NCBI GenBank assembly: GCA_021234155.1
Contig: JAJEKV010000021.1
Location: forward strand, 13,761,760-13,825,759
DNA: 64,000 nucleotides
Reading direction: 5' to 3'
Origin: Isoetes taiwanensis
Lineage: Eukaryota; Streptophyta; Lycopodiopsida; Isoetales; Isoetaceae
The notes under the pieces are model-generated. The model was not told the origin of the DNA. It made no database searches and saw nothing but the letters and a program-made list of their open reading frames with translations. Position 1 is the stretch's first letter. Each line of letters opens with the position of its first letter. Shown here one piece after another: positions 57,070 through 64,000 of the stretch. Position numbers and translations under genes: made by a program.

Positions 57070-60000
57070 CCCAAAAAATAAAGGGTACGAGTTTAAGGAG
57101 ATTCCAAATTGGTCTATAAGCAGGTAATATTATCGTAAGAACAGCTTAAATGCTAGTCCAATTTCTATTCCTTGTTTGTTTGCAAACAACAACTTATAGA
57201 TCACATGATGCTCAAAAGTAAGGAGCAGTAAGTTTTTACCTTTACATGAAGAGATAGCAGTTGATATTAAGTTTTGAAGAGTTTAAATTTATCAAATCAA
57301 GAGGGTGAGGATTTATGTGCTTTATTTCATATGATGTGGTGTTTGTTGCCTTATTGAGCGTGAAGAAAATGAATTAAATTGAATTAGCTTTTATCGTCCA
57401 TAGAGAAAACGCTCAATCAGAAGTATCTTTAACTCCTAGATTTATTTACTCACTTGAACAATGTTCAGAGAACCTCGAAAGTAGCAAAAATATGACATGG
57501 AATATGGAAATCTTATTTTTTTGTTTCAATTAGCATGTCTTTGTTATGCAATGAAGACCTTGCTCTAGCAAATAATTATGTGTGCTATATCTTCTTTTCA
57601 TGAAATGCATCGAAAGTGTTGCATACATTAAATATCTAGTTTTTCTATTGGGAATGGTCCTAATCACAACTTATGATGAACAATACCGTTCTAGATATAT
57701 AAATGAATTATAATATATGAATACAAGAAATATATCACTCATGGCGTATATTTGGGATCACCGCAGGATAGATGCGAACCAAAAGGTTCTGCTTCCAAAA
57801 TGAATAGCACCAAAGAATGAGATTGTATTTTGTTATTGAATTGTTTTGTTGATGTGGCCTTTGGTGCTTCGCAAGAAATCGCCACAACACAAATTTTGAA
57901 AAACATGCATTTTATTATTGTCGTATTTTTGTTATTGTGGACTTCACATGCAATACATCAAATAGGTTTTTCTTGCTCTAGACTTAACATGCAATACAAC
58001 AATTATGCTGCATTTGCAAAATATTGTGATTCCACTATTTCTCACACATGCATGTACCCTGAACTTGGGCTTAGTTATAGAATTGACAAAGAAAATAGTT
58101 GTTCTAGACTCAAGGAGGTAACGGCATGTAAGTGACATTAAATACGACCAAATGAAGAAAATGATAGTCTAAAACTAAAGTTCTAGTTCACAGACCCTCA
58201 TCTTCATCTGGATCCTAATCTTCTAGGACCTGATAATTTTCAATTTTGTTGCACATTATTAGGTTGAATTCAGTTTACGATTCTACTAATGATGCACTAT
58301 AATATGGTTTTCAGTTTTCCACCTCAGATCATTATTATGTGTTATTATATGCCTTAAAATCATACACTAAAATTTTGAACACTAGCACTAGATTTGTTAT
58401 TGGAACTATTCTAGGTTCATCCACCAGAATTGGTCCAGCATACCCTCTGCCACTTAAACCCAGATATTTAACAAGAGAAATTTCCATTTCCTAATGTACC
58501 ACCACTTTTGGAATCTTCACTCGATTCTTTATGGCCTTGGAGAATTTCATGACCAATAGATTTACTGATATATTGTGGTGATTGCCCAAACCTTATAGAA
58601 TTCAGCAGTTTTAACGCCAGGTCGGAATTGCATTTTCTAAGCTTTCTAGCATAAGGGGGTCCAAATGTTTCTAAAATTGAAAGTAATTAATGTTTTATAA
58701 TAAAATATGTTGATTTGCACGTTTTCATGTTTCGCTGCTATTAGATGACATTATGAAGTCGCCAAATCATATTTAGGTCAAAAGAGCTGTTTGAGGTCGT
58801 GAATTATTTCTCATTTACTTTAACAAGATTTGACGTAAGACTTGTGGCCATAAGTTGTCAACTCTAAGAGCTATAATTTAATAATTTTTTGGAGTGTCCA
58901 TAAGTCAAGTTGATCTCAATTTTCACGAAAGAAGATTCGACACAGAATCCAGGACAAAAATAGAACTAAAATGGTTTAACTAAACTCATACATAAGCTTT
59001 CTAAGGGCAATAAATGATGCATTCCATACATTCCACTTATATCTACATAATAAAGAATTTTATCAACTTAAATATGATGAATAACCATGTATTCTTTATA
59101 TTTAGAAGTGGTTGTCAGTACACAAAATTGGAGTTTAGTTAAGGTAATAGTACAAAAAGCTCATCTTTTATGATAGGCAATATCTTCTTTTATGAATGTG
59201 ACCCTTTCTTGGCAACATAGACCTTGAATTTCATGTTAAAAGTAACGCATTATGTAGAAGATTTGATTTAAAATAGAAATGGACCATTTCTAGTTTATAG
59301 GCTTGCCATATTCTAAAGCAAGATAACATTCTTTTTCAGCTCATGATTGACTAAACATGTGATAGAAGTTCAAAATATAGTTTTTATCGTCTTAGTGCAA
59401 AACACACGATGAAATCTTCTTACTTTTTACTATCATAAGCTTAGGACACGTGTTTGCTACTTAGAAGTTCCTATTGTAGGTATAATAATAGTAACTTTAG
59501 CTTGTCTTTCATGATAGCCTATAATTTTTATGGATTTAAGCTTCATTGGCAACATAGATCTCCAATTTGATGTTAAAAATAACATACTACTATATGTAAG
59601 ACTCGAATATAAATAGGTATAGACCATTATGGTCCACAATTAGACGAATTGGCTATAGAAGTAAATCTCTCTAAGTATCATTACCAATTCTATTTATTGT
59701 TCATTTGTCACTCATACAATGATATGGTGATTTTCTACCTTCTCTAACATAATTTTTGGAATGGTGAGTGGAGATTCATATACGTTCAATTTACTTGTGG
59801 TTCAACATTACCATTAAATAAGGAAATTCTAGCAACCAACTAAATAGAATACTATACATGGAATTTATATATTTTTATATATTCTTAAGGCGAGTTTAAA
59901 ACCAATTAAGATGAGGATGTTCTGACTTTTTGAATGATCCTAAGCCATGTGGACCAGTAATAGGAAATAAATGTAGCAGTCTACCTTTATTTTTCACAGT

Positions 60001-61170
60001 TATAGCTTTTTATATTTGTTCTTCATTCTTTTGCATTACTTCCACAACTTGAGAAGTTTGAAAATACAAGTTTTGAGTTCACCATTCAATGCTTGGGTTT
60101 ATGAAATCCATGGAATGCGTAATCTAATAGATAACTTGGATTGGACACTAGAAAGTTTACGCTAAACCTCAAGATCATGAGCATTGATTATTTTAATGAA
60201 TGGAGTAGTCTATATGGTGCTTATATCCCACAATTGAAAATAAAATCGATTAACATGAGGGAGTTCTTAATTTTGAAAAGAAGGTGGACCAGTAACGATC
60301 CCAAGAAAACAAGTCTTTCTTGATTTCTTGTGAACAAATCCTGTGCTTTTCTATCTTGTTTGTTTTTAGGGTGATTCCATATTATGGTAACCTTTCATAA
60401 TATGATTTTTTGGAGGATGACTTTGAATCATTTTACTCCTATATAGACATAAGTTATCAGTCACTTGTAAATGGAAAAATAAAAGAAAATCAAAACTTCA
60501 TTATTAAGGCTAATGGATGTTTTTCTTAGATAAAGCAAGTTGTCTACTACTTATATTCAAAATTTTAGGTCAAAATTCATTTTCCTACAAAAGCTAGAGA
60601 TTTAATTTGGAAACAGCCTTCTGGAAACCAAAATTGGTTCACAGAAGACAAACAACAGTTTTGACCCGGTCATGTTCAACCAACCCTATCTCCCTTCTCA
60701 GACCTCGGATTGAGGTGCAGTTTTTTGTGTACAAAAATAATGAAAAAAATCATAAAAATATTTTTACCGAGACAGTTTTAGTTTATCTAAACATGAAGCA
60801 GAACAGACTTAACCCCCTTGTGTTTACCTAAGTGTAACTCTCATAAACGGGGACCAATAGAGTTTTAGGTATTTTTCCCATGCAACATGACTGTCATATA
60901 ACATCTAGGAAGGGTTTGACTGATTATTGAACCCTTGATTTTATATGAATTTTAAAGCAAGCAGCGCAAATGCATCTTTTCTGGTACATCATGTGACGAC
61001 TCTAGTGCTAGGATAAGCGGTAACCGTTCTAGAATTTATTTTCAGGTGGTTAGAGATGGGTTATGACCAAAATGTACAGACTTCTATGTTGGAAAGTGAA
61101 AAGTATGAAGTTTGCATAGCACAATTGCATCAGGGTGCAAAAGAAAAATAGAATTTTGATTTATTACAAC
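57070..61170. other. Gene-free AT-rich stretch
   Basis: No coding supported over 4 kb. It contains a LINE 3'-end relic at about 57366-57410: on the minus strand TCTCTATGGACGATAAAAG and then a degenerate (AATTC)n tail, flanked by AGAAAA on both sides. A weaker trace (TTTTTATCGTC) lies at 59383. The 101-codon open frame at 57.83 kb has no recognisable feature. Confidence 0.45.
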
Positions 61171-61182
61171 CTACACTCACTG

Positions 61183-63735
61183 CACAGCTGCAGTCGGTTA
61201 CCTTCCAGGGAGAGGCCGATTCTGACCCACTCTGGCTTGAAACAGCTGCACCCCAACATGCCAGACAGTCTCAAGATACAGTCATCAACGCCTTTGGAAG
61301 GGAGTTGGTTCAACTCTGTCAGGTCTTTGACATGGTAGTGTGCAATGGTATGATCAGATGGCCGCAATCAGGGGGTTTTACTTGCAAGAGCGATAGACAT
61401 GATGGTGGAGCTAGAGTGGTAGACTATCTCCTTGCTCCAGTGGTAGGACTTGACATGATCAGCGAGCTCTCAATTGGCACATGAACAGGAGATGAGGAGG
61501 CTTTGTCGGACTACTATCCACTTTATGTCACTTTGGATTGGGAGCACTCTGTAGCACAATCACAGAGTAGAAACCATCAGGGGTTGAGATACACCCCCGA
61601 CTACCGAAAGCAAGCAGAATATGAGTCTTGTGTTGGAACGTGAACTGCAGGGGATTGATGCCCTTTACACGTTACATGATAGGTGGGAGTGGCTTGTAAA
61701 CGCCTTACTCACAGCAGCTGGTGCATGCTTTGCAGCGAGGGATCGCTTGCGAATGGACACTGCGCAGTTCCTCAGAATCCCTGGTTTGACGCTGAGTGCA
61801 AGGCTCTAAAGACCCAACTGCGCCTCGTCTCAGATCCACAGCTGCGGCAGCAGGCCATTTAGGACTATAGAGCATTCTTAAAATCCAAAAAGCATGCGTA
61901 CATTGCATCACCATCGCCGGCGATGTTTGATTTGTTGATGACCGAGCCGAAAGCCTTCTGGCGTAGGGTGTTGTACAAGAGGCATCAACCACCCGGCAAT
62001 ATTACCATAGACCAGTGGATGCATCGCTTGGAGGAGTTGTATGATCCCCCAGGAGCAGCTGCTGGGGTTCCAGATCAGGTAGGAGAAATGTTGCAGCTCA
62101 CGGAGGAAGACATCCAACGGGGCCTTAGACACCGGCTAATGGCAAAGCGAAGGACTTGCGGGGACTTCAAGCCGAAGTTATTGAAATGGGGTGGGCCATC
62201 ATTTTGCTAGGGCCTCGGCAAATGATCATTAACGAGGCCATAAGGGAGGGCCTCATGGGGGAGTGGATGGTTAGCAAGGTCACCCAAATTCATAAGACAG
62301 GGTAATAGGGATGATTCGGCGAACTACCGCGCATGATCATGGTGAGCCCATTACCGCAAAGCTTTTAGCGGTGTGTGGTGGAGAAGAAGTTAACTTCGAT
62401 TGGGTGAGGGAAGTTGGAGGCTTGCTGATTGGCGGGCGGGTTTCGCCCTGCCCACTCCCTGTCGACCATATATTCACTCTCGGAGAATCCTTATGGAAGC
62501 TTACCGCAATGCGCTTGGCGTGGACTGCTTCTTTGTTTTCGTAGATTTCAAAGGCGGCATATGATACGGTCCCTCGGAATTTGTTGTGGCAAACATTTGC
62601 AGTCTTTGCATGCCCCACATGACTTACAAAATGTCATCTATAGACTCTATGATGGGATATATCTTTGCATTGCCCGCATCGGATCGGAAGTTGCTAGCAC
62701 CATAGGGGTTAAACAGGGATGTCCGTTATCTCCAACGCTCTTTGGTCTCTACATTGACAAATTGGAGACCTGGATGCAAGAACATGGGGGCGGTGGCCCG
62801 CAACTACCAGAGGCATACAGTATAAGGCAATTGCTCTATGCAGACGATGTAGACTTGCTATCCCATATAGCCAGGAGTATGCAGTAGCATTTGGACGCTC
62901 TTAGTGGGTTCTGTGACACAACAGGAATGACGGTAAACCTGCAGAAAACTAAGCTCCTGGCAGTCCTCTCCTCGCAGCATGATATCCCAGATCTCTATTA
63001 CAGAGGACAGAAGCAACGTGGTCTATAGACTACCAGCAGATTGTGGCTATGCCTGATGCCCAGGGACATGCTGCACACCTGAATGAGCGCTTTGCCACCA
63101 CTCTGTGGGATGCAGCCACTCGAGCCACTCGTGCAAAGCCTAAAACAGAGCACTACCACACACAAGTTAATCCAACACTGGAACATGGCCCACACCAATA
63201 CTTGAAAGCACATATATCTATGAAGAAACGGAGAGCTATTGCCTCCGTGAGGACGGGGTCCCATCATCTCAGAATTGAAACAGGTCGTTGGACTACAGAT
63301 GGAGGGCAGAGAATCCCCCGGCATGAGAGAATATGCCAGTGTTGCCACATGCGGACAGTAGAGGATGAGCACCATGCTCTGCAAGAGTGTCCAGCATATA
63401 CGCATATCCGAGCAACACATGCTGATCTTAGATGCTCTGTCGCACCGCTGCATCAATTGCTGGCATCGCCAATGGTTGCATGTCTCGCATCCTACATTTT
63501 GCAAGTCTCTCGTCAGAGAATCCCTTACAGGACAAGGGATCTGAGAGCCTACTACCAGGGTTTTTCCTCCCATGTGGGGGTTTTATCATCCCAGTAGTAG
63601 GGACACATTGTATAGTAGCATTTGCCATTTTGGTGTGGTTTTATCTGCTTTGTGTACTGCATGTACCGTCTCATAGGTCAAGTTTGGCCTCCGCGGACGT
63701 TAAAATATACTTCCTTCCTTCCTTCCTTCCTTAAA
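61183..63735 (+). mobile_element. LINE with endonuclease and RT, repeat-tailed family, internally deleted
   Basis: An endonuclease-like frame from about 61183 reads FGRELVQLCQVFDMVVCNGM ... ARVVDYLLAP ... ISELSIGT ... SDYYPLYVTL, where the catalytic SDH is SDY. A linker follows, EPKAFWRRVLYKRHQPP. RT then shows QIHKTG, VDFK-like, GVKQGCPLSPTLFGLYIDKL and LLYADDVDLLSH (about 62840), then VNLQKTKLL. A deletion after YRGQ (63006) removes the thumb. The final frame 63043-63597 ends with RICQCCHMRTVEDEHHALQECP. It closes with GGCCTCCGCGGACGTTAAAA and a (CTTC)n tail at about 63709-63733. The terminus matches the LINE at 12.4 kb. Confidence 0.88.
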
Positions 63736-64000
63736 TGATACAATAACCACTAGCAATGTTGAATTCTTTATTCTGATCCATAAGCACCAAAAGGGAGAAT
63801 AATAGAAAAGAATAGAAGGCTGAAAGAAAGCACTGGTTGGTCATACAAACCACCAACCGCTTCCAAATCACCAAAAGATAAAGGAGAAATTGTGTCTACA
63901 TCACCATTTTGCAATCATCACATAACCTCTTAGTTTCGGAAAATTTCCACTCAAAAATTGTAACAGTTTTGGCCACCTGATGGATCAATATACATATTTA
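63736..64000. other. No gene seen
   Basis: Flank beyond the LINE tail; no coding or repeat recognised before the window ends. Confidence 0.3.

Noticed and set aside
1-64000. CRISPR arrays, bacterial operons, tRNA or rRNA genes
   Set aside because: No regularly spaced repeats with unique spacers and no tRNA or rRNA core sequences seen; all genes are eukaryotic with introns or plant-specific domains.

Overview
This is nuclear DNA from a land plant with a repeat-rich, AT-rich genome. The evidence is a secreted plant-type subtilase, a plastid-type N-acetylglutamate synthase with ten exons, fragments of plant-specific gene families (PPR E-motif, WNK kinase, clade-E PP2C) and several families of LINE, Ty3/gypsy and DNA-transposon remains. 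The organism cannot be fixed from sequence alone; a seed-free vascular plant such as a fern, or another large-genome plant, is my inference.

Layout. 1-5.6 kb: old LTR-like repeats and featureless DNA. 5.7-8.1 kb: an intact intronless subtilase (+). 8.2-12.3 kb: tandem repeats and a second copy of the LTR-like repeat. 12.0-13.8 kb: a 5'-truncated LINE (-) that ends in a pentanucleotide repeat tail, beside a tiny insertion of the same 3' end with a clear target-site duplication. 14.5-17.3 kb: a multi-exon gene (-) for a Crypton/DUF3504-like tyrosine recombinase, carrying two nonsense codons. 17.5-18.4 kb: a possible small gene. 18.7-22.8 kb: a poly-A LINE split by a composite of two terminal-inverted-repeat (TIR) elements, one of which has captured a Ty3/gypsy reverse-transcriptase (RT) fragment. 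25-28 kb: PPR remnants, then about 870 bp of almost pure purine.

28.4-32.5 kb is the core of the window. SEC61 alpha (-, six exons) and SEC61 gamma (+, two exons) sit head to head with about 350 bp between their start regions. Both encode subunits of the same ER protein-conducting channel, so the gap may be a shared bidirectional promoter. The last residues of SEC61 alpha are supplied by a LINE that joined inside the final exon. SEC61 gamma has a frame problem in exon 1. A PP2C relic follows at 33.1-33.7 kb.

35-40 kb holds minisatellites, a probable LTR and another LINE 3' end. 40.9-41.0 kb is a long hairpin. 41.5-48.4 kb is N-acetylglutamate synthase (-), the first step of arginine synthesis; it is complete, and a partial copy of exon 4 lies in an intron. 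49-64 kb holds a WNK relic, a retroposed poly-A sequence, a LINE with a zinc-finger RVT region, a short duplicated protein-coding segment and a second repeat-tailed LINE near the right end.

Expressed host genes I would trust are the subtilase, SEC61 alpha and N-acetylglutamate synthase. SEC61 gamma and the recombinase gene are recognisable but damaged or unresolved.
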